This document shows, piece by piece, positions 39,645-47,258 of a stretch of DNA of 64,000 nt (positions are counted from its first letter, which is position 1; every line of letters starts with the position of its first letter). The position numbers and the translations under genes were made by a program. The notes under the pieces were generated by a model, which saw only the letters and a list, made by a program, of their open reading frames with translations, was not told where the DNA came from and searched no databases. Source of the stretch: Nakamurella sp. A5-74. GTDB taxonomy: Bacteria; Actinomycetota; Actinomycetes; Mycobacteriales; Nakamurellaceae. The stretch spans positions 1,860,001 through 1,924,000 of the forward strand of contig NZ_CP159218.1 in the NCBI RefSeq assembly GCF_040438885.1, given 5' to 3'.

Positions 39645-39716
39645 GGTGCAGCGCCCGCCGGATCCCGATGCCGGCGCAGGATCCCGGTATCCGGCGCGCC
39701 GGATAGGGTCACGAGC

Positions 39717-40352
39717 GTGAACAACCGACTGGTCTGGATCGACTGTGAGATGACTGGCCTCGACCTGCGGGCCGACGCCCTCATCGAGATCGCTGCGCTC
39801 GTCACCGACGAGGACCTCAATGTCCTCGGCGAGGGTGTCGATCTGGTGATCCATGCCGAGGAGGAACAGCTGGCGAACATGCCGCCGGTCGTCGTGGAGA
39901 TGCACGCCAAGTCCCGCCTCACCGACGCGGTGCGGGCATCGACGGTGACCATCGAGCAGGCTCAGCAGCAGGTGTTGGACTACATCAAAGAGTATGTGCC
40001 GCAACCGAAGTCTGCGCTGCTGGCCGGAAACTCGATCGCCACCGACCGTGGTTTCCTGACCCGGGACATGCCGGAACTCGACGAGTACCTGCACTACCGG
40101 ATGGTGGACGTGTCGACCATCAAGGAACTGTGCCGCCGCTGGTTCCCGGCGGTCTATGCCTCCCAGCCGCCCAAGGGGATGGCGCACCGGGCGTTGGCGG
40201 ACATCATCGAGTCGATCCGGGAGCTGGCCTACTACCGGGCGACCGCGTTCGCGGCTGCACCTGGCCCGTCCGTCGAACAGGCGACGCAGATCGCTGCGGG
40301 TGTGCAGGTGGTCGGTGCTCCGGACCTGCACGAGGAGCACCGTCCCGCGTGA
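39717..40352 (+). CDS. orn: Oligoribonuclease
   Basis: 211 aa. DEDDh 3'-5' exoribonuclease that degrades di- and short oligoribonucleotides. Motifs: [11 protein letters not shown], the [22 protein letters not shown] segment, and [11 protein letters not shown] with the catalytic His and Asp. GTG 39717 is the only sensible start. Followed by tRNA-His, the mycobacterial orn-hisT order. Confidence 0.95.
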   Translation: MNNRLVWIDCEMTGLDLRADALIEIAALVTDEDLNVLGEGVDLVIHAEEEQLANMPPVVVEMHAKSRLTDAVRASTVTIEQAQQQVLDYIKEYVPQPKSALLAGNSIATDRGFLTRDMPELDEYLHYRMVDVSTIKELCRRWFPAVYASQPPKGMAHRALADIIESIRELAYYRATAFAAAPGPSVEQATQIAAGVQVVGAPDLHEEHRPA

Positions 40353-40416
40353 CGTTCGGAGGCGGTGGATCGATCGGTTAGGATTGTCGGGTCCCGGAGA
40401 TCTGCAGACCGGGCAT

Positions 40417-40493
40417 GGTGGGTGTAGCTCAGTTGGTAGAGCCCCGGCTTGTGGTGCCGGTGGTCGCGGGTTCAAGTCCCGTCATCCACCCCA
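40417..40493 (+). tRNA. tRNA-His (anticodon GUG), G-1 and CCA encoded
   Basis: Acceptor GTGGGTG pairs with CATCCAC, with the extra G-1 at 40417 opposite discriminator C. The anticodon loop contains GTG, the T-loop is TTCAAGT and CCA is encoded at 40491-40493. Its 3' 27 bp are duplicated at 44713-44739, marking it as the integration site of the element that follows. The gene remains intact. Confidence 0.96.
40467..40493 (+). repeat. Left attachment site (attL), tRNA-His 3' end
   Basis: 27-bp direct repeat covering the T-arm, acceptor 3' strand and CCA of tRNA-His. It is identical to 44713-44739; flanking bases differ on both sides. Confidence 0.9.
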
Positions 40494-40500
40494 CGTAGTG

Positions 40501-40579
40501 GCTGGTCAGAGGTTATGACCAGCGGAAGTGTTGTCAGGAACGGCGATTCTATTGATACAAGTCGCCTTCCTGACAACAC
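40501..40579. promoter_or_regulatory. Two inverted repeats between attL and integrase (probable recombination or regulatory sites)
   Basis: GCTGGTCA/TGACCAGC (40501-40523) and a long one, GTGTTGTCAGGAA-GGCGA with its complement (40528-40546 and 40562-40579, one bulge), around a 15-nt AT-rich loop. GGTCAGAG occurs at 40504, 40589 and 44684, i.e. near both ends, suggesting integrase or excisionase arm sites. The long hairpin could also be a terminator or the integrase operator. Confidence 0.6.
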
Positions 40580-40638
40580 ATACAGGCAGGTCAGAGGGTG
40601 ATCCCAGACCCTCGACAGTAGCCGGATCCGGGGTCGAA

Positions 40639-41832
40639 ATGCCATCCATCCGAGAGCGAATCCGCACGCGCGACGGGGTCGCCGTTTACGCGGTCCTGTG
40701 GCGCGAGGACGGCAAGCAGACCTCGATGGCGTTCCCCGGTGACAAACAGGCAGCGCTGAACTTCAAGCGGATGCTCGAGGCCAACGACGGCGACGCCGCG
40801 GTGGCCGGCGAGATGCTCCGCGCGATCGACAAGCGGTCGCCCGCCGTGAGCACCGTCGTCGAGAAGCACATCGCTACGCTGCCCTCGGTGTCGGCTCGAA
40901 CGAAGGCGGACTGCCGCCGCGACGCGTTGAATCACATCACCCCGTACCTCGGGCATGTGCCGGTCTCGGCAATCACGAAGGACCGCGTCGGGGAGTGGCT
41001 GGCGAAGCTGGCCAGCAAGCGCGGCCCGGCGCCCGACGAGCGCAACGAGGGGCCGCTGTTGCTGTCTGTCAAGACGATCGCCAACGTCCACGGGCTGCTG
41101 TCGTCGGCGATCGCCGCAGCCGTCGACCGCAGGCACCTGGCCGCGAACCCCTGCAAGGGCGTCCGTCTGCCGCGCCGCTCCGAGCACGAGTCGCAGGAGA
41201 TGGTGTTCCTGACCCCGACGGAGTGGCAGATCATCGACGGCGAGCTCGGCGTCGGGGTGTATTCGTTCTACCGACCGCTGTTCCGGACGCTGATCAACAC
41301 CGGTATGCGATGGGGTGAGGTTGGGGCGATGCGGCCGCGTGACCTGAACCTCCGGTCGGACGACCCGTCGATCTCGATCATGCGAGCGCTCAAGCGGGAC
41401 GAGAACAGCCGCTCGTACATCGGCCCGACGAAGACCCGCCGGTTCCGGCGGACCATCAGCATCCCCGTCGACCTGGCCGAGCAGCTGCGTGAGCTCACCG
41501 TAGGGAAGGGTGCAGAGGATCTGCTGTTCACCACGCGTACGGGTTCGATGCTGAACCCCTCGCACGAGCGGACCCGCGTGTGGCTGCCGGCCGTGCGCCG
41601 CGCCCAGGACGTCGAGAAGTACGGCGACCGCGCCGTGCAGGTGACCCCGCGGATCCACGACCTCCGGCACTCCCATGCGTCATGGCTCATCGCCGCCGGC
41701 GTCGACCTGCTCACCGTGCAGCGCCGCCTCGGACACGAGAGCATCACCACCACCGCCGACCGTTACAGCCACCTGTTGCCCGGCCAGCAGCGCGCAGCAT
41801 CCGCAGCGATCGCAGCTGCTCTCTCCGGCTGA
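40639..41832 (+). CDS. int: Tyrosine recombinase / phage-type integrase
   Basis: 397 aa. N-terminal arm-binding region (IRERIRTRDGVAVYAVLWRED), a SAM-like core-binding domain (VSTVVEKHIATLPSVSARTKADC), and the catalytic domain. Catalytic residues: Arg in TGMRWGEVG (~224), Lys in GPTKTRRFRR, His-x-x-Arg in HDLRHSHASW (~341), His in LGHESITTT and Tyr in ADRYSHLL (~375). ATG 40639 lies after the hairpins; an upstream in-frame ATG at 40528 would run through the inverted repeat. It integrates the element at tRNA-His. Confidence 0.95.
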   Translation: MPSIRERIRTRDGVAVYAVLWREDGKQTSMAFPGDKQAALNFKRMLEANDGDAAVAGEMLRAIDKRSPAVSTVVEKHIATLPSVSARTKADCRRDALNHITPYLGHVPVSAITKDRVGEWLAKLASKRGPAPDERNEGPLLLSVKTIANVHGLLSSAIAAAVDRRHLAANPCKGVRLPRRSEHESQEMVFLTPTEWQIIDGELGVGVYSFYRPLFRTLINTGMRWGEVGAMRPRDLNLRSDDPSISIMRALKRDENSRSYIGPTKTRRFRRTISIPVDLAEQLRELTVGKGAEDLLFTTRTGSMLNPSHERTRVWLPAVRRAQDVEKYGDRAVQVTPRIHDLRHSHASWLIAAGVDLLTVQRRLGHESITTTADRYSHLLPGQQRAASAAIAAALSG

Positions 41833-41918
41833 TGTCGCGCCGCGCACACCAGGCGTTCGGCCCTCATTACGACTACAGTCCGGCACCACACGCAACGTCC
41901 CACCAGGAGGATCTCCAC

Positions 41919-41960
41919 ATGACCGACCCGACGATCGTCACGACGCCGAGGCAGCGATGA
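41919..41960 (+). CDS. 13-codon ORF coupled to the next gene
   Basis: ATG 41919 is preceded by a strong CAGGAGG (41903-41909). It encodes 13 residues (MTDPTIVTTPRQR), and its TGA overlaps the ATG of the 172-aa gene (ATGA at 41957-41960). It may be a leader that feeds ribosomes to the downstream gene, which has no strong Shine-Dalgarno of its own. No similarity recognised. Confidence 0.45.
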   Translation: MTDPTIVTTPRQR

Positions 41961-42475
41961 GTGAGGAAGATCGCGGTGCGTCGATCGCGACAGTCGGCTT
42001 CGCGATCACGAAACGGTTGCAAGGCACGGAAACTCGGTGGTGGGGCAGGGGGTTCGATGTTCCTCCGTGGGTTGACAGTTTGCTCTCCAACGTCTCCGTA
42101 GCGATCGCCGACGTCGGCGATATCGAGTACGTGGTGAACGGTCTGGACGTCTACACGGCTCCGCTGTCAGGTTTCGTCGCCGTGTTCACCAACACAGGTC
42201 TGCTGGTTCATGCCGGTGTGAGCCAAGGGGACGGTCGGCATCCCGAGGTCGGCGTCCAGGTGGTGTCGAGATCTTCTCTCGATCGAGTGGACATCGATGG
42301 CGGTATGGACCTCATTGATACGGCTCCGGAAGCTGCTCGAGTGACCGTTCGACTGCACTACGCAGGTACCCCGAGCATCGTGACAATCCCGGGTCGCCCT
42401 GGCGTCACGTCATCAGAGCACAGAGCACTGGCCAACTTCATACCGAGCCTGATGGCAGATGTAGCGCGCACGTAG
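41957..42475 (+). CDS. Hypothetical protein of the integrative element
   Basis: 172 aa, soluble, mildly acidic, not recognised. It has mixed alpha/beta character (IADVGDIEYVVNGLDVYTAPLSGFVAVFTNTGLLVHAGV) and no membrane segment. The VSQGDGRHPEVGVQVVSRSSLDRV stretch resembles no motif I know. Translationally coupled to the 13-codon ORF, downstream of the integrase. Cargo or a regulator of the element are both possible. Confidence 0.7.
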   Translation: MSEEDRGASIATVGFAITKRLQGTETRWWGRGFDVPPWVDSLLSNVSVAIADVGDIEYVVNGLDVYTAPLSGFVAVFTNTGLLVHAGVSQGDGRHPEVGVQVVSRSSLDRVDIDGGMDLIDTAPEAARVTVRLHYAGTPSIVTIPGRPGVTSSEHRALANFIPSLMADVART

Positions 42476-42511
42476 CGAGGCATTGTCGTTGTGCTTACCT
42501 ATGGTGCGTGA

Positions 42512-42739
42512 ATGGAGAACCGCCCGCCGAAGTTCGGCCAGAACGACGGGGCCTATGCGACCACGCCACCCGGGCACACCGGTGTGTGCTGGGCGGCCGC
42601 GCTCGGTGAAGCCTCCCGCGGTCAACACACCCATGACCCAGCGGATGCCATAGCTCGGCGTGCACTGGCCATGCTCGCCGACGGCACCGCGGAGTGCATC
42701 TGCAGCCGACGAAGAACAGGACGACGCCGGAACCACTGA
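42512..42739 (+). CDS. Small hypothetical protein
   Basis: 75 aa, basic C-terminus (RRRTGRRRNH) and two close Cys (ECICSRR) near the end. It starts at ATG 42512, just after GTGCGTGA, without a strong ribosome site. No family recognised. The reading frame is plausible because it is uninterrupted and co-directional with neighbours. Confidence 0.4.
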   Translation: MENRPPKFGQNDGAYATTPPGHTGVCWAAALGEASRGQHTHDPADAIARRALAMLADGTAECICSRRRTGRRRNH

Positions 42740-42755
42740 CGGGGGTCCGAGCGCG

Positions 42756-42893
42756 GTGTTAGCGTGCCGCCATGACAGATTCGATCAGCTTGCCGGGTTG
42801 AAGAAGACCGGGCGGTTCGCTTTCGAGAACGATCTGGACGCCCTCCTCGACGAGCTCTCGGGCGAGCCATTCGAGGCCCCCGCAGTCACCTGA
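42756..42893 (+). CDS. Doubtful 46-aa ORF before the ImmA-like gene
   Basis: A GTG-initiated frame ending LKKTGRFAFENDLDALLDELSGEPFEA, with an acidic amphipathic helix. Phage-type cassettes usually carry a small repressor before ImmA, but no helix-turn-helix is visible here. The opposite strand has a 60-aa frame over the same bases; neither is well supported. Confidence 0.25.
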   Translation: MLACRHDRFDQLAGLKKTGRFAFENDLDALLDELSGEPFEAPAVT

Positions 42894-42939
42894 CCTGGCC
42901 TGACGTTCGGTGTCGGTGGCCGCTGGCAGGGTGCGGGAC

Positions 42940-43395
42940 ATGCATCACCCATGGGGGGACCTACGCCGACGACCGCACATCATCCTGACCTGGACACCAC
43001 TGCCGGAGCAGCTGGCCGCGGTGACCGACGGTCGAGAACAGATCTGGATGGACACCACACTCAGCCAGGTGGAGCGACGGTGCGCGATCTGCCACGAGCT
43101 TGCACACATCGACCTCGGCCACGAGTGCGGCGACGACCCAATGCTCGAGCTCGCCGCGGCCAAGCTCGCGTCCCGCCGGCTCATCCGGATCACGGATCTG
43201 GAGTCAGTTTTCCGATGGTCCCAGCAGCCAGCCGAGCAGGCTGACATTCTGTGGGTCACCGAGCCGGTGCTGCAGGTGCGTCTGGAGCACCTGCACCCAG
43301 CCGAGCGAGGGTTGCTGCGCCGCGCGGTGGAGCGCCACCGGGAGTCGGAGCAGCAGTGGGACCGGTATTTCAACGACGAGATGGGGATTGCATGA
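42940..43395 (+). CDS. ImmA/IrrE family metallo-endopeptidase
   Basis: 151 aa. The zinc motif HELAH within CAICHELAHIDLGH, followed by a downstream acidic helix (ELAAAKLASRRLI), matches the ImmA/IrrE (DUF955) peptidases that cleave phage or ICE repressors. In Bacillus ICEBs1, ImmA induces excision by cutting ImmR. ATG 42940 has GGCAGGG about 9 bp upstream; GTG 42910 is an alternative. Its stop overlaps the lipoprotein ATG. The matching repressor is not evident in the element. Confidence 0.85.
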   Translation: MHHPWGDLRRRPHIILTWTPLPEQLAAVTDGREQIWMDTTLSQVERRCAICHELAHIDLGHECGDDPMLELAAAKLASRRLIRITDLESVFRWSQQPAEQADILWVTEPVLQVRLEHLHPAERGLLRRAVERHRESEQQWDRYFNDEMGIA

Positions 43396-43931
43396 AGCAC
43401 GTCAGGAAGTCTCTGGTCGGAATGGTGGCCGCTGCCCTGGCCCTGGTTGGCTGCGGTGGCAGCACCGAACCCACGGCATCGCAGCCGACGGCAAGCGCGA
43501 CCGCTGCAGCCAGCAACTACCAGATCACGTGCAAGGTGGATGGCGCAGACGTGACAACGACCGACTACCACGAGATCTGGACCAAGGGAACATCTGACGA
43601 GTGCTCATCAGGTGATGGAAAGTCGTTCGACTACGAGGTCTCGGAACCCTTCACCGATGATCAGATTGCGGCAATTGCCTTGGCCCGCACCGGCCAGAGC
43701 GGCGCCAACGAATCCGGCGGAAGCATCCTGGGATACACCTATCCGAGCTGCGGCGAGACCAAAGCTGGGTCGCGATCTGACCCCGCGAAGGACTGGGCGA
43801 CAACTCCAGAAGCTACCTGGGCGCAACACGTCGTCGACCTGCAGGTGACGATGAAACTGTGCCCTGATCACCCGTGGGTGCAGCAATGGAAGTCGCAGAT
43901 CGCGAACCGCGCGGTGGTGACCTCGGGATGA
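43392..43931 (+). CDS. Lipoprotein of the integrative element
   Basis: 179 aa. Signal peptide KSLVGMVAAALALVGCGG with lipobox Cys at 21, a Ser/Thr/Ala spacer, then a ~140-residue soluble domain with five Cys (ITCKVDG, SDECSSG, YPSCGE, KLCPDHPW), probably disulfide-linked. Superinfection-exclusion lipoproteins are common on such elements, but that is only an analogy. Overlaps ImmA and DUF3263 genes by 4 nt each. Confidence 0.8.
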   Translation: MKHVRKSLVGMVAAALALVGCGGSTEPTASQPTASATAAASNYQITCKVDGADVTTTDYHEIWTKGTSDECSSGDGKSFDYEVSEPFTDDQIAAIALARTGQSGANESGGSILGYTYPSCGETKAGSRSDPAKDWATTPEATWAQHVVDLQVTMKLCPDHPWVQQWKSQIANRAVVTSG

Positions 43932-44173
43932 CTGCGCCCGTCGAGGTCCTGGAGTTCGAGTCTCGGGCGTGGGTGCACGCAGGGGCGAAGGAGCAGCCGA
44001 TCGCGGACGAGCTGGGTCTGTCGGCGACGCGGTACTACCAGCTGCTCCGTGAGGCGCTGCTGGACCCGACAGCGGTGGCGTCACACCCGGCCACAGCGGC
44101 CCGGATGCGGCGGATCTTGGAGCAGCAGCGTAGCCGGTTGACTGAGCGTTCGGCGGTGTCGCGCCGTGGGTGA
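43928..44173 (+). CDS. DUF3263 family protein
   Basis: 81 aa. EVLEFESRAWVHAGAKEQPIADELGLSATRYYQLLREALLDPTAVASHP matches the actinobacterial DUF3263 family: a helix-turn-helix-like stretch (IADELGLSATRYYQLL) suggests DNA binding. Common in actinobacterial chromosomes and actinophages. Candidate regulator or excision factor of the element. ATGA overlap with the lipoprotein. Confidence 0.85.
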   Translation: MTAPVEVLEFESRAWVHAGAKEQPIADELGLSATRYYQLLREALLDPTAVASHPATAARMRRILEQQRSRLTERSAVSRRG

Positions 44174-44363
44174 AACGGGTTTCTGGATTCGTGTCCAGCA
44201 GGTGAGTCAGCTGGCTGGGGCGCTCTGCGGCCTCGCGTTCATCATCTTCGTCGGTGACACCCTCGGGATTGTTCTGGGTTCACTCCTCTTCGTGGTCAAC
44301 GTCGTCGGGCTGGTCGCGACCACGCGCCGTGCTGCAGCCACTCGAGCTGGTGAAAGCTCATGA
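44166..44363 (+). CDS. Small membrane protein
   Basis: 65 aa with two membrane helices (LAGALCGLAFIIFVGDTLGI and VLGSLLFVVNVVGLVA) and a short basic tail. GTG 44166 overlaps the DUF3263 stop. Not recognised. Confidence 0.6.
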   Translation: MGETGFWIRVQQVSQLAGALCGLAFIIFVGDTLGIVLGSLLFVVNVVGLVATTRRAAATRAGESS

Positions 44364-44581
44364 ACCGTGCGCCGTGGTGGCGTCGGCCGATTCCACTGCC
44401 GCGGTGGGCGTACATATTGCTGGCCTCGGCGAGCGCGGCCATGGTTGCTGTGTCGCCCGCCCTGTTCCCGGGGACGGGCGGCTGGGTCATTGCCGGGGTG
44501 TTCATGGTGCTCGTCATCGCGTCGATCGCTGGGATGGCCAACGACGCCCACGGTGAGCGGCAGCGCCGGAACCGGTTCTGA
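44360..44581 (+). CDS. Small membrane protein
   Basis: 73 aa with a basic N-terminus (MNRAPWWRRPIPLPRW), two helices (AYILLASASAAMVAVSPALF and WVIAGVFMVLVIASIAGM) and a charged tail. ATGA overlap with the previous gene, so part of the same coupled string. Last gene of the element; 44582-44712 before attR holds no gene. Confidence 0.6.
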   Translation: MNRAPWWRRPIPLPRWAYILLASASAAMVAVSPALFPGTGGWVIAGVFMVLVIASIAGMANDAHGERQRRNRF

Positions 44582-44712
44582 GGCCCGAGATGGGCGCGAG
44601 GGTCTGTTGATACTGTCAACAAGAACCCAGATCGAGCACGTTCGGAGACGTTCGAATCCGAGTGATCACGGACAATAACGCCTGGTCAGAGACCTAGACG
44701 CGCTCACTTGTA

Positions 44713-44739
44713 CGGGTTCAAGTCCCGTCATCCACCCCA
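44713..44739 (+). repeat. Right attachment site (attR)
   Basis: Perfect copy of the tRNA-His 3' 27 bp at the right end of the element. The upstream part of a tRNA is missing, so this is an att duplicate and not a gene. Confidence 0.9.
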
Positions 44740-44745
44740 GAAGGA

Positions 44746-44774
44746 GAGCCCCGACGCTGCGTGCGTCGGGGCTC
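44746..44774 (+). terminator. Intrinsic terminator, originally of tRNA-His
   Basis: Perfect 12-bp stem GAGCCCCGACGC/GCGTCGGGGCTC with a 5-nt loop, then TTCTCGTTCTG. It lies 6 bp past attR, where the tRNA-His terminator would have been before integration. Confidence 0.9.
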
Positions 44775-44789
44775 TTCTCGTTCTGGTCC

Positions 44790-45143
44790 TCAGCAGCCGA
44801 TGTTCTGACCCGGCAGGTGGGTTCGCGCCGTCACCGGCGCAGCGTCGGCGACCCGCTCGCGCCCGAGACGAAGCCGCTCGAGCTGCGCCTCCAGCTGTCC
44901 GAGTCGAAGGTGGGCATCCCGGATCTGGAGTTCGAGGAACTCACGGGACGGTCCCGCTGGACGTGTCGGGGCAGCGCCCGTCTCCCATTCTGAGCCGGCT
45001 GCCAACGCGTCGCTGACCCATCGGTGAACAGTGGAGACGCCAACGCTCATGTCGCGGGCGACCAGGGTGGCGGGCCGGTGATGGGTGAGTATCAGCTCGG
45101 TTGCTTGAGCGCGCTGCGAGGCCGAGTACTTGCGATTCGCCAT
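44790..45143 (-). CDS. Helix-turn-helix protein resembling IS3-type transposase OrfA
   Basis: 117 aa. RKYSASQRAQATELILTHHRPATLVARDMSVGVSTVHRWVSDAL is a homeodomain-like helix-turn-helix as in IS3/IS911 OrfA proteins, and LQIRDAHLRLGQLEAQLERLRLGRERV is a coiled coil that could dimerise. No OrfB or terminal inverted repeats are seen nearby, so it is either a solitary DNA-binding protein or an IS relic. Start at 45143 (MANRKYSA) preferred. Outside the integrative element. Confidence 0.65.
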   Translation of the reverse strand: MANRKYSASQRAQATELILTHHRPATLVARDMSVGVSTVHRWVSDALAAGSEWETGAAPTRPAGPSREFLELQIRDAHLRLGQLEAQLERLRLGRERVADAAPVTARTHLPGQNIGC

Positions 45144-45331
45144 GACGATGCTTGTGATGGGCCGGATCATGAATGATGCGGCTGCTGTCCCCGTGGGAAG
45201 AAAGTACCTGATACGTCACTTGACCGGCTGCACGCAACGCCGGGAAACATCGGAGGAATCGGTCCGGGCGGTGCGACGGGCTGCTCCGGACTCACCGCGA
45301 CCGCTCGGCGCGGGTTGACTACGCTGCAGGC

Positions 45332-47128
45332 ATGGTCGACGAGCAGCCCAGCACGTCCGCTGATCCGTCTGCCGGTGCCGCCGCAGCGCCGGTTGCTCGG
45401 GACGCCCCGGCAGCGCACCCCGCGGGTGCGGATGCGGGGGCTCCGCCGGCCCGCACGTCCGAGGCCACTCAGAGGATCGCCCACGGCTACGACACGACGT
45501 CGCCCTGCGTCACGCTCGGCTCGGTGGTTGTCGGTGAGGTGTGCGATCCGACGGCACTGGTGCGGATCCCACTGGCGATGTTCAATCGGCACGGCCTGGT
45601 GGCCGGCGCCACCGGGACCGGAAAGACCAAGAGCCTGCAGTTGATCGCCGAACAGCTCTCGGCCGCCGGAGTACCGGTGATGATGCCGGACATCAAGGGT
45701 GACCTGTCCGGCCTGGCGACCGCCGGCGCGCCCGATGACCGCATCGTCGCCCGGGCCCTGGACACCGGCGACACGTGGCAGGCGTCCAGCTTCCCGACGG
45801 AGTTCCTGACCCTGGCGGGTCAGGGGAACGGCGTGCCGGTGCGCGCCACGATCGATTCGTTCGGCCCCATCCTGCTGTCGAAGGTGTTGGACCTCAACGA
45901 CACCCAGGAATCCACCCTCGGTCTGATCTTCCACTGGGCCGACACGAAGGACCTGCCGCTGCTGGACATCAAGGATCTGCGCGCGGTCATCGCCCACCTC
46001 ACCAGCGCTGAGGGCAAGGCCGACCTCAAGGAACTCGGTGGCGTCTCGTCCGCCACCGCAGGCGTCATCCTGCGCGCCATCACCAACCTCGAGGCCCAGG
46101 GCGGCGACCAGTTCTTCGGCGAACCCGAGTTCGAGGTCGGCGACCTGTTGCGCACGGATCCGCAGGGTCGCGGCATCATCTCGCTGCTCGAGGTCACGGA
46201 GCTGCAGAGCAAGCCGGCGCTGTACTCGACGTTCATCATGTGGCTGCTGTCGGAGTTGTTCGAGCACCTCGACGAGGTCGGTGACATCGACCGTCCGAAG
46301 CTCGTCTTCATGTTCGACGAGTCGCACCTGTTGTTCGCCGATGCCTCCAAGGCTTTCCTGCAGGCGGTCGAGCAGACCGTCAAACTGATCCGGTCGAAGG
46401 GCGTCGGCGTCTTCTTCTGCAGCCAGCTACCGACCGACATCCCGGAGTCGGTGCTCTCGCAGTTGGGCGCACGGATCCAGCACGCGCTGCGGGCATTCAC
46501 CCCGAACGATCAGCAGGCACTGTCCAGGACGGTGCGGACCTACCCGCGCAGCGAGGACTACGACCTGGAGACTGCGCTCACCTCGCTGGGTACCGGTGAG
46601 GCCATCGTGACGGTCCTCAGCGAGAAGGGTGCGCCAACGCCCGTCGCCTGGACCCGGGTCCGGGCGCCGCGCTCCCTGATGGCGCCCTCTGCTGCGAACG
46701 TGGTTGCCGGCGTCATCAGCGCGTCGACGCTGCAACCGAAGTACGCCCAGGCCCTCGACCGCGAATCGGCGTACGAGAAACTCACCCAGCGGCTGTCGGA
46801 CAGCGCGCAGACGATGCCGGGATCGGGTACGCCGATCGCACCGCCCAACCCGGACTGGCCGACCCTGCCCAGCGATCCGTCCCAGTTCCAGCCGCAGGGG
46901 CCGGCATCCGAGTTCACGCCGACCAGCGCGCCGGTCCCGTCGGAGCCGGCTCCGACGCCACGTACGGTGCCGCGCGCAGAGCCGCAGTCGGAGGGCGGCG
47001 GTCTCGGCGGAATGCTGGGCGGATTGATCGGATCCACCGCTGGCAAGTCGTTCCTGCGGTCGTTGGGCACCGCCATCGGAGGAACGTTGGGCCGCAACGT
47101 GTTCGGAACGCGGAGACGCCGCCGCTGA
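45332..47128 (+). CDS. HerA-like ATPase (DUF853 helicase family)
   Basis: 598 aa. After a ~45-residue Ala/Pro-rich start, Walker A GATGTGKTKSLQ and Walker B LVFMFDESHLLF frame an RecA/FtsK-HerA-type motor (MPDIKGDLSGL, LISKVLDLND-like and SKGVGVFFCSQLPTDIPESVLSQLGARIQHALRAF). The C-terminus is Pro-rich then Gly-rich with a basic end (TRRRRR). Function unassigned; the mycobacterial orthologue also lies beside orn and tRNA-His, so the element inserted within this conserved pair. Confidence 0.9.
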   Translation: MVDEQPSTSADPSAGAAAAPVARDAPAAHPAGADAGAPPARTSEATQRIAHGYDTTSPCVTLGSVVVGEVCDPTALVRIPLAMFNRHGLVAGATGTGKTKSLQLIAEQLSAAGVPVMMPDIKGDLSGLATAGAPDDRIVARALDTGDTWQASSFPTEFLTLAGQGNGVPVRATIDSFGPILLSKVLDLNDTQESTLGLIFHWADTKDLPLLDIKDLRAVIAHLTSAEGKADLKELGGVSSATAGVILRAITNLEAQGGDQFFGEPEFEVGDLLRTDPQGRGIISLLEVTELQSKPALYSTFIMWLLSELFEHLDEVGDIDRPKLVFMFDESHLLFADASKAFLQAVEQTVKLIRSKGVGVFFCSQLPTDIPESVLSQLGARIQHALRAFTPNDQQALSRTVRTYPRSEDYDLETALTSLGTGEAIVTVLSEKGAPTPVAWTRVRAPRSLMAPSAANVVAGVISASTLQPKYAQALDRESAYEKLTQRLSDSAQTMPGSGTPIAPPNPDWPTLPSDPSQFQPQGPASEFTPTSAPVPSEPAPTPRTVPRAEPQSEGGGLGGMLGGLIGSTAGKSFLRSLGTAIGGTLGRNVFGTRRRRR

Positions 47129-47258
47129 GGTGGCGGGCGGGTGATCCTCCGGGCAGATCGGCACCGCCCTCACCCTTGTTGAACACGCGGTTTCCGGAAC
47201 ACCGCTCCAACGAAGTTCGTTGGGACGGACAAGAGCACGCAAGACCCTGGGAGGTCTG

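Larger units (their letters stand above)
40467..44739. mobile_element. 4.3-kb tRNA-His-integrated element with tyrosine integrase
   Basis: Bounded by a perfect 27-bp direct repeat (tRNA-His 3' end) at 40467-40493 and 44713-44739. The integrase gene starts 146 bp inside the left end and points inward. The rest encodes a small hypothetical protein, an ImmA-like metallopeptidase, a lipoprotein, a DUF3263 protein and two short membrane proteins, most in 4-nt overlaps. No relaxase, replication, capsid or evident excisionase gene is present. The tRNA-His terminator now sits beyond the right end. Flanks (orn; HerA-like ATPase) are syntenic neighbours in relatives. Confidence 0.9.

Noticed and set aside
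38364-40475. Minus-strand 703-codon frame opposite trpS and orn
   Set aside because: Runs through two clear genes and the tRNA-His; no motif and low-complexity composition.
42759-42941. Minus-strand 60-codon ORF before the ImmA-like gene
   Set aside because: Overlaps the ImmA start and a competing plus-strand frame; no motif or RBS supports it.
44713-44739. Second tRNA-His
   Set aside because: Only the 3' 27 bp are present; it is the attR duplicate.
44790-45143. Complete IS3-family insertion sequence
   Set aside because: Only an OrfA-like HTH gene is present; no OrfB and no terminal inverted repeats were seen.
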